This document shows, piece after piece, positions 24,590 through 32,837 of a stretch of DNA of 44,547 nt (the stretch's first letter is position 1; each line of letters opens with the position of its first letter). The notes below the pieces were generated by a model. It searched no databases, had not been told where the DNA came from, and worked only from the letters and a program-made list of their open reading frames with translations. A program made the position numbers and the translations under genes. The stretch is from Candidatus Sungbacteria bacterium RIFCSPLOWO2_01_FULL_54_21 (lineage in GTDB: Bacteria > Patescibacteriota > Minisyncoccia > Sungbacterales > HO2-52-23): assembly GCA_001820725.1 (NCBI GenBank), contig MHQR01000037.1:1-44547 (forward strand), read 5' to 3'.

Positions 24590-26350
24590 ATGTATCTTTC
24601 TCTTGCATCTCGCGGGGGATACGCGGCGCTGATGACCCTGCTCGTGGTGCTTGGCGCGTCGCTTACCCTCATCGGCTCGTTCACCTTTTTCTCGCTCAAT
24701 GAGGTGCGGATCAACCGTGGCTTTATAAAGGCGATTGAGGCGCGCACTGCCGCGGAATCGGGCGTTGAGGACGTGGCCTACCGGCTGGTATCGGGCAAAC
24801 AGACCTCTGCGTCCGACACGCTTGCTGTTGGCAATGCCGTCACCGAGACGACGCTCACACAAAACGGCGGCCAGCGCATCATACGCGCCGAGGGCAACCG
24901 CGACGACTATCGCCAAAGTATGGAAACACGCATTGACGTGACCACCGACAGCGTGAGTTTTTTCTACGGCGTGCATGTGGATGTCGGCGGCGTGACCATG
25001 GGTAACGGCGCCCAAGTCAACGGCAATGTGTTTTCAAACGGCAGTGTCAGTGGGGGACGCGCGACGGGCAATGTCGTCGTGGCGACTGGACTGTCCGCAA
25101 CGCCGTCGCTTGAATGGCCTGCCGGATGCGCGGCAGGGTGCGGCAATGCGGATCATCTATTTGCAACGGCCAGCAGTAATCGGGATATCGCCCAGTCATT
25201 TACCGCCAATGCCACAGGCCCGCTTACGAAAGTGTCGGTTTTTTTGGGAAAAAACGGCGCACCGACTGCCGATCTGAATGTGCGCATCACGACTGATGTC
25301 GGCGGCCGCCCCGATACATCCGCAATATCCAACGGCACTGCAGTGATTCTGCGCAGTTCGGTGGGAGGAACGCCGTCGTGGATTGATGTCACGTTTGCCA
25401 CGTCGCCAAACATTATCAACGGAACAAAGTATTGGATCGTGCTTGACTACAGCACCAATTCAGCGACCCATCATTGGAATTGGCGCAAAGACAACACGGA
25501 TGGGTACACCGGGCAGACGGGGAAATACACGGCGAACTGGTCGGCAGGAAGCCCCACGTGGACCAATGTCGGCGGGGACTTGGTTTTTCGCGTGTGGATT
25601 GGAGGTATCAACACTTCGCTTGCGGATACGACGGTAGATGGCACGGCGCGGGCGCCGGCATTTGATGATGTATCTGCCGGAGGGTCGGCGTGCCCCAATC
25701 CGAGTTGCATCGTCGCGAACGATCCGCCCCAAGGGTTGCCCATTTCGGAGGGAATCATACAAGAATGGAAAGATGACGCGGCGGCGGGCGGGACCATAAC
25801 GGGAAATTACGCCGTGTCCTCCGATGTTTCGCTGGGGCCGAAGAAGATCACGGGCGATCTTGATCTTACGGCAAACAACAAAACGCTTACCGTTACAGGC
25901 ACGATATATGTGCAGGGAAATATGTCCATTGGCAACGGCTCCATGGTTCGCTGCGATCCGTCGTACGCGAGCAACTCTTGCGTGATCCTCAATGACGGGT
26001 GGGTGCATACGAGAAACAACGGAATATTTTCCGGATCAGGTAGCGCTGGAAGCTATATTCTGCTCTTGAGCGCGTCTGCTTGCGACGGCGCCAGCACATC
26101 CCCGCCGTGCGACACCGCGCACCACAACGCCGCCATTGACTTGCACAACAACGCGGACGGTGCCATTTTCTATGCCGGGCACGGGCTCATCAATGTCCAC
26201 AATAATGTAACCGTGTCGGAACTCACGGCCTACCGCATCACCCTGGACAACAACGCGACCGTGACGTACGAGTCGGGCCTGCAAAATCTGCAGTTTACGT
26301 CCGGCCCGTCCGGCGGTTACGAAATCAAACACTGGAAAGAAACGGAGTAG
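24590..26350 (+). CDS. Large PilX-like surface protein with inserted jelly-roll-like domain
   Basis: About 586 aa. SRGGYAALMTLLVVLGASLTLIGSFTFFSL is a PilX/GspK-like N-terminus without a canonical +5 Glu, then IEARTAAESGVEDVAYRL. Around residues 190-345 a module (IAQSFTANATGPLTKVSVFLGK to GDLVFRVWIGG) resembles choice-of-anchor/carbohydrate-binding-like domains and a similar module in the pseudopilin at 32834. The C-terminal third is repetitive with many Asn (HNNADGAIFYAGHG), a beta-helix style. The track start 24566 precedes the -10; ATG 24590 is preferred. Confidence 0.75.
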   Translation: MYLSLASRGGYAALMTLLVVLGASLTLIGSFTFFSLNEVRINRGFIKAIEARTAAESGVEDVAYRLVSGKQTSASDTLAVGNAVTETTLTQNGGQRIIRAEGNRDDYRQSMETRIDVTTDSVSFFYGVHVDVGGVTMGNGAQVNGNVFSNGSVSGGRATGNVVVATGLSATPSLEWPAGCAAGCGNADHLFATASSNRDIAQSFTANATGPLTKVSVFLGKNGAPTADLNVRITTDVGGRPDTSAISNGTAVILRSSVGGTPSWIDVTFATSPNIINGTKYWIVLDYSTNSATHHWNWRKDNTDGYTGQTGKYTANWSAGSPTWTNVGGDLVFRVWIGGINTSLADTTVDGTARAPAFDDVSAGGSACPNPSCIVANDPPQGLPISEGIIQEWKDDAAAGGTITGNYAVSSDVSLGPKKITGDLDLTANNKTLTVTGTIYVQGNMSIGNGSMVRCDPSYASNSCVILNDGWVHTRNNGIFSGSGSAGSYILLLSASACDGASTSPPCDTAHHNAAIDLHNNADGAIFYAGHGLINVHNNVTVSELTAYRITLDNNATVTYESGLQNLQFTSGPSGGYEIKHWKETE

Positions 26351-26364
26351 GGGATCAATGAAAC

Positions 26365-26396
26365 GCAAAAAAGGACGGAACGTACATCCGTCCTTC
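26365..26396. terminator. Convergent terminator
   Basis: AAGGACGG / CCGTCCTT stem with 9-nt loop. On the minus strand it is followed by a T-run, so it mainly serves the kinase gene. Confidence 0.75.
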
Positions 26397-26398
26397 TG

Positions 26399-26983
26399 TC
26401 AGGGGAGCCGCTTTTTTGCGAGCGCCGCGTAAATGATCGCAAGACACTGCTCCTTTACATCTTCCGGTGTCCGAGTCGCATCCACGCAGTGCCACGAGTG
26501 AATACGGGCGAGTTGGGCGTATCCCTTCTCCACGCGCTCTGCGAACGCACGATCGCGCATGGTCCGTGATTTCTTTCTCGCGCGCAATACCTTTAGCGGT
26601 GCCTGCAGGAGAAAAGTGACATCGGGCGGAGTGAGATTTTGTCCGATCCAATCAAGAATCGCAGCCGGCACGCCGTTGCCGTAGCCGTCAAAGGCAAGCG
26701 CCGTTGCCCACATGCGATCCATCACGATAACATCCATGTGCTCCTGCATCTCTTGCACTATCCTATATTGATGGATACGCATTGCCCAAAAGTGCATACT
26801 TCGCACGGAATTATCAAGGGAAAGCGCATCTGTCGCAACGCGAAGCGCTGACGCATACGCGCTTGTGTCAATGTCCACGCTCACCGCCCGCAGACATGCC
26901 GCGCACAACGCCTGTATCAAAAGCCGAATGACCGTGGTCTTGCCGCCTCCGGGCAAGCCCTCAAAAGCAACGACGAGCGGCAT
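26399..26983 (-). CDS. Thymidylate-kinase-like P-loop kinase
   Basis: 194 aa. P-loop FEGLPGGGKTTV at residues 8-19, VDIDTSAYASAL, substrate region VIVMDRMWATALAFDGYG and a lid-like RARKKSRTMRDRAFAERVEKGY. Similar in plan to dTMP kinase or deoxynucleoside kinases; the substrate is uncertain. The track start 27184 adds an unlikely 67-residue tail. ATG 26983 follows AAAGGAG by 10 nt, one of the rare SD-type starts here. Confidence 0.75.
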   Translation of the reverse strand: MPLVVAFEGLPGGGKTTVIRLLIQALCAACLRAVSVDIDTSAYASALRVATDALSLDNSVRSMHFWAMRIHQYRIVQEMQEHMDVIVMDRMWATALAFDGYGNGVPAAILDWIGQNLTPPDVTFLLQAPLKVLRARKKSRTMRDRAFAERVEKGYAQLARIHSWHCVDATRTPEDVKEQCLAIIYAALAKKRLP

Positions 26984-27266
26984 ACCTTCATTACTCCTTT
27001 CAAAGTGCCATATGGCGAACGAGCTATAGCCAAGTATAGTATACCGGAATACTACAGAATCTTCGAATCCCTCACGCGAGCGAAGCAGTTTGCTCACTCC
27101 TCTCCTCATTCGCGGATGCTCATTCGGTGAAATTATATCCTTTGCGCGAACCCTTTTCGAGGAACGATGACCCACCCCGCCCACCGCTCAACCTAAGAGA
27201 CAGAGGGGAGCAGAGGCATCAATCCCCACATCCGCATCCCTGATTGTTTTGAAGAGGGTCATCACT
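26984..27266. other. Intergenic region upstream of the kinase
   Basis: 283 nt. On the minus strand TATACT with TTCGAA 18 nt upstream lies about 55 nt before the kinase start. The rest shows no gene or RNA I recognise, only small GC-rich hairpins such as GCGAGCGAAGC. Confidence 0.4.
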
Positions 27267-28190
27267 TTAACGCGAGGATAATCGTCTTGTGCGGATATTT
27301 TTGGCTTGCCCCAGTCGTCCGCTTTCTACAGCAGAAGCTGTTGTTCTATTAGGAATAGCAACCTCAATGTAGTGTTTATTAATATCTTCATGATTGCTAT
27401 TCACAAAGTGAATTATTCCTTTCAACTCTTTCAAATATCCAAGTGATTTTTCTGTTTCGTCAATCTTTAGTCCCATTCTAATACATGCCCTTGAATCAAA
27501 GCAATGACTATGGGGGAAAATAGTTCTCGCAAAGTTTTCTGCAATAGCCTCTGCTGATTCAGTTGTGTAATCCGCTAAGCGTAGTAATTCCATCGCATAA
27601 TGCTTCGCCTCCCATGCTAGTGTTTCCAGCTCCCTATAATGGATAAGATCTAGGCGATCAATCATTTGTTTCCAGGGAGTGGGTATCTCATCATACGAAC
27701 TTTTTTGAAATCGGCGTTCCAAATCAGAGACTTTTTCTACTATTCCATAACTTGATACCCATTCGCCTTTATACTTTACTTGTGGATCAATCGGAGTTAG
27801 ATAACCAAGTGCCCCTAAAACAATACTGTTCCCAGCAAGAGACATGATAGTTGCGCCACTTGCCGCCTCATATGGGACATAAAAACTGAGAGTATCAAAT
27901 CGATTTCGGAGAAATCTTGCAATATTATAGGAGGAAGAGAGATTCCCACCCGGCGAATGGATAAGAAATATTGCAGATTTTATATCTGTACAATTTTTAT
28001 CAATCGTATCTTCAAGCGCATATAAATCATTGTTTGTTATTGATGTTGCGCCATAACTCCCGGGTCCTGTTCGGATAAGTTTCTCGGAGGCAATAAAAGT
28101 GAAGACTGACGCGTTCTCTTTATCAGCTATTGCTTGAAGTACTTTCTTAACATCTTCCTTGCCGTTGATTTGCTGTATTTTGATGGCCAT
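27267..28190 (-). CDS. SDH_sah/ClpP-fold serine protease-like protein
   Basis: 307 aa. Crotonase/ClpP fold: SAIFLIHSPGGNLSSSYNIARFLR, nucleophile candidate in YEAASGATIMSLAG and LGYLTPIDPQ, as in the serine dehydrogenase proteinase family related to signal peptide peptidase SppA. No membrane helix, so probably cytoplasmic. Codon use is visibly AT-rich. Divergent from lexA with a 47-nt shared promoter region. TATAGT lies 7 nt before the ATG. Possibly a proteolytic partner of the adjacent regulator; that is inference. Confidence 0.78.
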   Translation of the reverse strand: MAIKIQQINGKEDVKKVLQAIADKENASVFTFIASEKLIRTGPGSYGATSITNNDLYALEDTIDKNCTDIKSAIFLIHSPGGNLSSSYNIARFLRNRFDTLSFYVPYEAASGATIMSLAGNSIVLGALGYLTPIDPQVKYKGEWVSSYGIVEKVSDLERRFQKSSYDEIPTPWKQMIDRLDLIHYRELETLAWEAKHYAMELLRLADYTTESAEAIAENFARTIFPHSHCFDSRACIRMGLKIDETEKSLGYLKELKGIIHFVNSNHEDINKHYIEVAIPNRTTASAVESGRLGQAKNIRTRRLSSR

Positions 28191-28198
28191 GTGGATAA
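28190..28198 (-). promoter_or_regulatory. DnaA-box-like 9-mer at the protease start
   Basis: Perfect TTATCCACA on the minus strand, overlapping the leader position directly before the ATG. Confidence 0.5.
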
Positions 28199-28203
28199 CT
28201 ATA
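28198..28203 (-). promoter_or_regulatory. -10 element of the SDH-like gene
   Basis: Minus strand TATAGT followed by TATCCAC (7 nt) and ATG 28190. Confidence 0.5.
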
Positions 28204-28231
28204 TTGTTAGGTTATGTTTAGGTATTATAAT
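28204..28231 (+). promoter_or_regulatory. Promoter of lexA with possible operator
   Basis: TTGTTA (28204-28209), 16-nt spacer, TATAAT (28226-28231), then 6 nt to ATG 28238. The spacer holds a direct repeat (TTAGGTTAT, TTTAGGTAT) that could be a repressor site. Confidence 0.55.
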
Positions 28232-28237
28232 TGATAC

Positions 28238-28864
28238 ATGGATAAGCAGTCAAGCGTGCAGATAGGCAGGCCATCGAAAAAACAAGCCGAAATCCTCAAA
28301 TTCGTCGGTAAATTTCAAAAAGACAAGGGCTATGCGCCCTCATTGAGAGAGATTGCCGAATATTTTGATATTTCCGTCCCCACGGTCCACCAGCACGTCT
28401 CTTATCTGCGGGGCAAAAATCTTCTTGCGACTGAAAAAGGCAAGAAACGCTCGATCCAGACGTTTAGCGATAGCAAGGGAGATATCGCAGAAGTACCATT
28501 GCTTGGTATTATCTCTGCCGGAGGGCCGATTGAGGCGATCAGTAATCCCGAACCCATTGAAGTGCCGCGCAGTATGCTTTCACTGGGCGGCGAGTATTAT
28601 GCGCTGAAAGTGGAGGGTGTTAGCATGATAGAGGAGGGGATTTCTGACGGAGATATTGTGATTGTCCGACAACAGCAAACTGTTGATGATGGCGAAAAAG
28701 CAGTCGCATATTTACCCGACAAAGACGCGGTAACGCTCAAAAAGATCTATAGAGATAAAAACAAAGTAAAACTTGTTCCCGCAAATAACTTTATGAAGCC
28801 CTTTTATGAAAGAAACGTCCAAGTGCAGGGAAAAGTAGTGGGAGTATTAAGAAAAGAAATATAG
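28238..28864 (+). CDS. lexA: LexA repressor (S24 autoprotease)
   Basis: 208 aa. Winged HTH (KKQAEILKFVGKFQKDKGYAPSLREIAEYFDISVPTVHQHV), linker with the Ala-Gly autocleavage site in ISAGGP, catalytic Ser in VSMIEEGISDGD and Lys in the DKDAVTLKK region. Normally represses SOS genes until RecA-stimulated self-cleavage. Here it is followed after 28 nt by a DNA methylase, so it could control the restriction-modification genes. Confidence 0.92.
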   Translation: MDKQSSVQIGRPSKKQAEILKFVGKFQKDKGYAPSLREIAEYFDISVPTVHQHVSYLRGKNLLATEKGKKRSIQTFSDSKGDIAEVPLLGIISAGGPIEAISNPEPIEVPRSMLSLGGEYYALKVEGVSMIEEGISDGDIVIVRQQQTVDDGEKAVAYLPDKDAVTLKKIYRDKNKVKLVPANNFMKPFYERNVQVQGKVVGVLRKEI

Positions 28865-28892
28865 CATACTTGTAACTAAGGCATCAACGTAT

Positions 28893-29771
28893 ATGGCTCA
28901 AGAGATAAACTCACCATTTCGATACGCGGGGGGTAAATTTTATGCCCGCAAGCTTATTATCGAGCACATTCCGGAACATACCTATTATATAGAACCTTTC
29001 GCGGGGGGCGCTTCGATCTTTTTTGCAAAGGAGAAGGTGGTGGGAAACTGGCTGAACGATATAGATGAGGACCTTATCAATTGCTTGAAAGTTATTCGCG
29101 ATACTCCTGGCAAACTTATCGCTAGGTTAGAGGGGGAAGTCGCGACCAAAGAAAGGCATGCCTACTACAAAAATATCTATAACCCCAAGACAAAGCTAGA
29201 GCGTGCTGTTCGTTGGTTTTATGTAAATCGCACCTCATATTCAGGAATTATGAATATGCAGAATTGTTATTGGGGATATGGAGAAAAATATAGCATGAGG
29301 CCTGAGAATTGGCCGAGAAATATTCTAAGAACCTCGGCAAAGTTACAAAAAGTAAAGTTCACGTCTTTAGATTTTGAAAAGATAGTCAGTGAAGCCCCGG
29401 ACGATTCCTTTCTATTTATTGACCCTCCTTATTTTAATGCTGATCAAAAGAAGTTCTATGCATATTCTTTCAAAAAAGATGACCACTTCCGATTAAGCAA
29501 AATTCTTAGAAAGCACAGCACGCGATTAAAATTCTTATTAACGTATGATGATAACCCGGAAGTACGGGAGCTGTACGAGTGGGCGCATGCAATGCACGAA
29601 AAACAGTGGAACTATACGATAAATCGCACCGATGATCAGAAAAATGGTACAAGTAAAAAAGGTGCCCGGTACAAAGGACATGAATTATTCATCGTGAATT
29701 ACAGCTCAGAAAAACAAAAACCACTCTTTAGCTATCAACTAAATTCTCACGAACTCATCGAACAAGCGTAA
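28893..29771 (+). CDS. D12-class N6-adenine DNA methyltransferase
   Basis: 292 aa. SAM-binding SPFRYAGGK and EPFAGGAS, catalytic DPPY in FLFIDPPYFN: the order of class D12 (Dam/DpnM-like) enzymes. Recognition sequence cannot be read from sequence. AT-rich like its neighbours. Its end overlaps the convergent nuclease gene by 33 nt, typical of a compact type II system. Same strand and probably same transcript as lexA. Confidence 0.92.
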   Translation: MAQEINSPFRYAGGKFYARKLIIEHIPEHTYYIEPFAGGASIFFAKEKVVGNWLNDIDEDLINCLKVIRDTPGKLIARLEGEVATKERHAYYKNIYNPKTKLERAVRWFYVNRTSYSGIMNMQNCYWGYGEKYSMRPENWPRNILRTSAKLQKVKFTSLDFEKIVSEAPDDSFLFIDPPYFNADQKKFYAYSFKKDDHFRLSKILRKHSTRLKFLLTYDDNPEVRELYEWAHAMHEKQWNYTINRTDDQKNGTSKKGARYKGHELFIVNYSSEKQKPLFSYQLNSHELIEQA

Positions 29772-30545
29772 AACTTCCCTGAGAGGAACCCACCTGTTAG
29801 CTGGCTTCTGCGCGTTCTTTTCAAAAGAGATGATAGGATAGTTTGGGATGAAGTTGCATGCTGTTGTGTCCCTGCATAACTCACGAGTGCAAATTACACC
29901 GCTTACGCCAATTGCAAGATTGCTAGCTTTAACGGCAAACATTGTCTTAAAAGCGAAATCCCTTAAATTCTCTTTTCCGGTAAACCCTAATTTGTCTAGG
30001 AAATCATTTGCCTTTTTTGATGGGCTCCATTCAAAAAGTCCCGTTGTTTTGTCTGTAGTATAAAATGCGTTCCCAATTGACGAGACGACGATATCAAAGT
30101 CACTGGGAATATACTGATCATTATGAATGGCAAGCACCCCTTCACTTATGCCCATTTTTGGTGCCAACTCCTTTACTTTTGCAGGTCCTAGCGTTCGACT
30201 TCTCATGCATTTGACTCTGATCTCACTATGCCCATCCGGAAATAACCTATAGCCGCCTTTTTTAGCAAGTTTGCATTCGATTCTTATAATTTTTCCTGTG
30301 GGTTTGTGCAACACTCGGACGTCAACATCATGAAGTCCCATCTGTGCATTCATCACGGGTTTATCTACTACCCACTCGGCTAGCGGTAGAATTTCCTGCA
30401 AAGCCATCATCACAGAAAATTCAAACGCTTTCCCTCTAATCATGGGGACAACCTTCGGTTCGTATAAGGTTTCTGCCAGATAAAGCAGAGGAATATTATA
30501 TTTTTTACAGTACTCTTCTACGCTGTCTTCCCAACTTTTTGGCAT
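29739..30545 (-). CDS. Probable type II restriction endonuclease (PD-(D/E)XK)
   Basis: 268 aa. DVDVRVLHKPTGKIIRIECKLAKKGG supplies an Asp and the E-x-K of a PD-(D/E)XK core (around residues 74-97), preceded by a helix with Glu in RGKAFEFSVMM. I do not recognise the subfamily. Convergent and overlapping with the methylase, which strongly suggests the cognate restriction enzyme. Immediately downstream of tRNA-Ser on the same strand. Confidence 0.7.
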   Translation of the reverse strand: MPKSWEDSVEEYCKKYNIPLLYLAETLYEPKVVPMIRGKAFEFSVMMALQEILPLAEWVVDKPVMNAQMGLHDVDVRVLHKPTGKIIRIECKLAKKGGYRLFPDGHSEIRVKCMRSRTLGPAKVKELAPKMGISEGVLAIHNDQYIPSDFDIVVSSIGNAFYTTDKTTGLFEWSPSKKANDFLDKLGFTGKENLRDFAFKTMFAVKASNLAIGVSGVICTRELCRDTTACNFIPNYPIISFEKNAQKPANRWVPLREVLRLFDEFVRI

Positions 30546-30577
30546 GGATGTTTCATTAAATCTTAAAAGCTCTAGAA

Positions 30578-30665
30578 CGGAGGCGACAGGATTCGAACCT
30601 GTGTGGGACTTTTAGATCCCGACGGTTTAGCAAACCGTTGCCTTAAGCCGCTCGGCCACGCCTCC
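30578..30665 (-). tRNA. tRNA-Ser (GCT)
   Basis: 88 nt with a long variable arm. Acceptor GGAGGCG/CGCCTCC, discriminator G, anticodon loop TTGCTAA, T loop TTCGAAT. Next to the restriction-modification island, so it may mark its border. Confidence 0.94.
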
Positions 30666-30689
30666 GCAGTGGAATCACCTTACCACGAA

Positions 30690-30698
30690 TTATCCACA
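30690..30698 (+). promoter_or_regulatory. DnaA-box-like 9-mer
   Basis: Perfect TTATCCACA between tRNA-Ser and pilC2. Confidence 0.5.
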
Positions 30699-30729
30699 CT
30701 TTTCAATGAATGCGGGGTTACGGATATGG

Positions 30730-30735
30730 TATACT
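30730..30735 (+). promoter_or_regulatory. Extended -10 of pilC2 (leaderless geometry)
   Basis: TGG precedes TATACT, then TTGGGC and ATG 30742. Confidence 0.6.
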
Positions 30736-30741
30736 TTGGGC

Positions 30742-31974
30742 ATGGTGGTGTTTGTCTATTCTGCGGCTGATCAGACGGGGAAGGCGAGCAAGGGAGAGCG
30801 GGAGGCGGCTGATGCAAAGGCATTGGCAGTGGCCTTGCGTGGCGAGGGACTTTTGGTGCTGGATGCGGCGGAGAAAAAAGGAATAAAGGCGATGATCAAT
30901 TTTGACGTGGGGGAGATGATGGCCCGCGTACGCCCGGTCTCGCTGGTGGAGAAGATGTTTTTCGCGCGGAATTTGGGCGTGATGGTGGGCGCGGGTTTGC
31001 CGCTGACGCGGGCACTTGACGCACTGAGACAGGAGGCGAATAACCCAAAATTCAAGCGGGTGATCGCGGATATCAATGCGGCGGTGGTCAAGGGTAGATC
31101 ATTTGCCGAGGGTCTGCGCTTACATGAGAAAGTATTCGGCGATCTTGTTATAAACATGGTGGAAGTGGGGGAAACCACGGGTAAATTGACGCTGGTGCTC
31201 AAACTCCTCGCCAATCAGATGAAGCGCGACCACACGCTGAAAAAGCGCGTGCGCGGAGCCATGATGTATCCGGCGATTATTATGATTGCGCTCACCGGCG
31301 TGGGTACGCTGATGATGTATTATGTGGTGCCGACGATTGCGGCGACCATCAAGGAACTCGGCGTGCCATTGCCGCTCACTACCCGCATCATCATGGGCAT
31401 CAGTGATCTGCTGGTACACTATGGGCTGTATGTGGCGATCGGCGTGACGGGCCTGGTGTGGCTTGCGTGGCGTCTGCTGAAAACGGAAAAAGGGCGACGA
31501 CTCTTTGATACCGCGATTCTGCGCGTGCCGATCTTCGGGCCCCTGGTGCGCAAATTCAATACCGCGCGGTTCTGCCGGACGCTCTCATATCTGTCTACGT
31601 CGGGCGTGCCGATCATGAAGTCCTTGGACATCACGGGCGGCGTGCTCGGCAATGCTCTGTTCCGCGATCTGGTGCGCGGGTCTGCGGCAGACATCCAAAA
31701 AGGCAAGCCGCTTGCGACGGCTCTCGGCGGCAATCCGCGCATTTTCCAGCCGCTCGTGATTCAGATGATCGCGGTGGGGGAGGAGACGGGCAAAATAGCG
31801 GAGATGCTCCTGCGTCTGGCGCTCTTTTTTGAAGAAGAAGTAAACGGGGTGACGAAAAATCTTTCCACAATCGTAGAGCCGATTCTCATGATTGTCATCG
31901 GTATTGCCGTGGGTTTTTTCGCGGTGTCCATGCTCCAGCCGATTTACGGGAGCTTGGGAAGTATCGGTATATGA
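30742..31974 (+). CDS. pilC: PilC-like platform protein (locus 2)
   Basis: 410 aa GspF/PilC family with two T2SSF domains. RPVSLVEKMFFARNLGVMVGAGLPLTRALDAL opens the first; membrane helices near residues 180-200, 225-250 and 380-400. Paralogous to the locus 1 PilC, with a variable N-terminus (MVVFVYSAADQTGKAS). ATGA overlap with the next pseudopilin. No ATPase in this locus. Confidence 0.93.
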   Translation: MVVFVYSAADQTGKASKGEREAADAKALAVALRGEGLLVLDAAEKKGIKAMINFDVGEMMARVRPVSLVEKMFFARNLGVMVGAGLPLTRALDALRQEANNPKFKRVIADINAAVVKGRSFAEGLRLHEKVFGDLVINMVEVGETTGKLTLVLKLLANQMKRDHTLKKRVRGAMMYPAIIMIALTGVGTLMMYYVVPTIAATIKELGVPLPLTTRIIMGISDLLVHYGLYVAIGVTGLVWLAWRLLKTEKGRRLFDTAILRVPIFGPLVRKFNTARFCRTLSYLSTSGVPIMKSLDITGGVLGNALFRDLVRGSAADIQKGKPLATALGGNPRIFQPLVIQMIAVGEETGKIAEMLLRLALFFEEEVNGVTKNLSTIVEPILMIVIGIAVGFFAVSMLQPIYGSLGSIGI

Positions 31975-32837
31975 CCAAAAATTTTCGCAAGGGATTTACC
32001 GCGCTGGAGATCATCATCGCCCTGGGGATTATATCCTTGTTGGGCGCTTTATCGCTTGTATCTTTTCTGAACAGCCGGCGGGTGGGGGAGTTGGTAACTG
32101 CGGGCAATGAGATGTTGGCAGTCCTGCGGCTCGCGCATGAAAAAGCCGTGGCAGGGCAGGGGGGAGACCCGTGGGGCGTCCGGCTTGCGGGCAATGCGTA
32201 TTATTTGTTTCAAGGCGTGAGCTACGGCTCTGCCGTGAGTTCGGTAACGTATATCGTACCGTCGAGTATTGAAATCGCGAATATAGCGCTTGCCGGAGGC
32301 GGCCAGGAAATACTCTTTCGTTCGGTTGACGGCATCACTGATCAGCAGGGGACCTTTACCGTGCGCGTGCGCGGCTCCACCGCGCAGGTATTCAATGTGA
32401 CCATTGACCGCTCGGGCCGCGCATATCAGACAGGCACGGCGCCACCGGCTACGGGCGCGCGATCACTGGACACGCGGCATCGCGCCTTTGTCTTTAACTG
32501 GGGCATTGATGACGCGACTGATGTGCGTTTTAGTTTCAGCAATCCCACGGATGTGCATACGGTTGTTATGACGCCTGCGGCTCTCCGCGCATCATACGAT
32601 TCAGGCGAACGGTCGTTTGTCGTAGGGAGCGCCGAGCAAGTCATGCGCGTGCACGCCTTGTCAGTAGCGGCTGGCGCGACGACGCTTTCAATTGATCGCG
32701 ACTGCAGAAAGAACAACAAAAAGGTGGTCATTGCCATTCGCGACAGCGACGGCAGTTTCAAGGATATCGCTATCTACGAGGCCGATTGCCGTACGGTCAC
32801 CGTCGGCGCGTACGGAGGAATAATGACAGAACCATGA
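31971..32837 (+). CDS. Pseudopilin, GspH-like (locus 2)
   Basis: 288 aa. Leader MTKNFRKG then FTALEIIIALGIISLLGALSLVSF with Glu at +5. Longer than usual GspH because of an added C-terminal beta-rich region (about residues 165-285) with two Cys. Coupled by ATGA overlaps to pilC2 upstream and the next pilin downstream. Confidence 0.85.
   Translation: MTKNFRKGFTALEIIIALGIISLLGALSLVSFLNSRRVGELVTAGNEMLAVLRLAHEKAVAGQGGDPWGVRLAGNAYYLFQGVSYGSAVSSVTYIVPSSIEIANIALAGGGQEILFRSVDGITDQQGTFTVRVRGSTAQVFNVTIDRSGRAYQTGTAPPATGARSLDTRHRAFVFNWGIDDATDVRFSFSNPTDVHTVVMTPAALRASYDSGERSFVVGSAEQVMRVHALSVAAGATTLSIDRDCRKNNKKVVIAIRDSDGSFKDIAIYEADCRTVTVGAYGGIMTEP

Noticed and set aside
24545-25015. Minus-strand 156-aa ORF opposite the large pilin
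   Set aside because: A shadow of the real gene; no start context or recognisable motif.
3031-30698. Replication origin from the DnaA-like boxes
   Set aside because: The boxes are thousands of bases apart, with no dnaA, dnaN or AT-rich unwinding element nearby.
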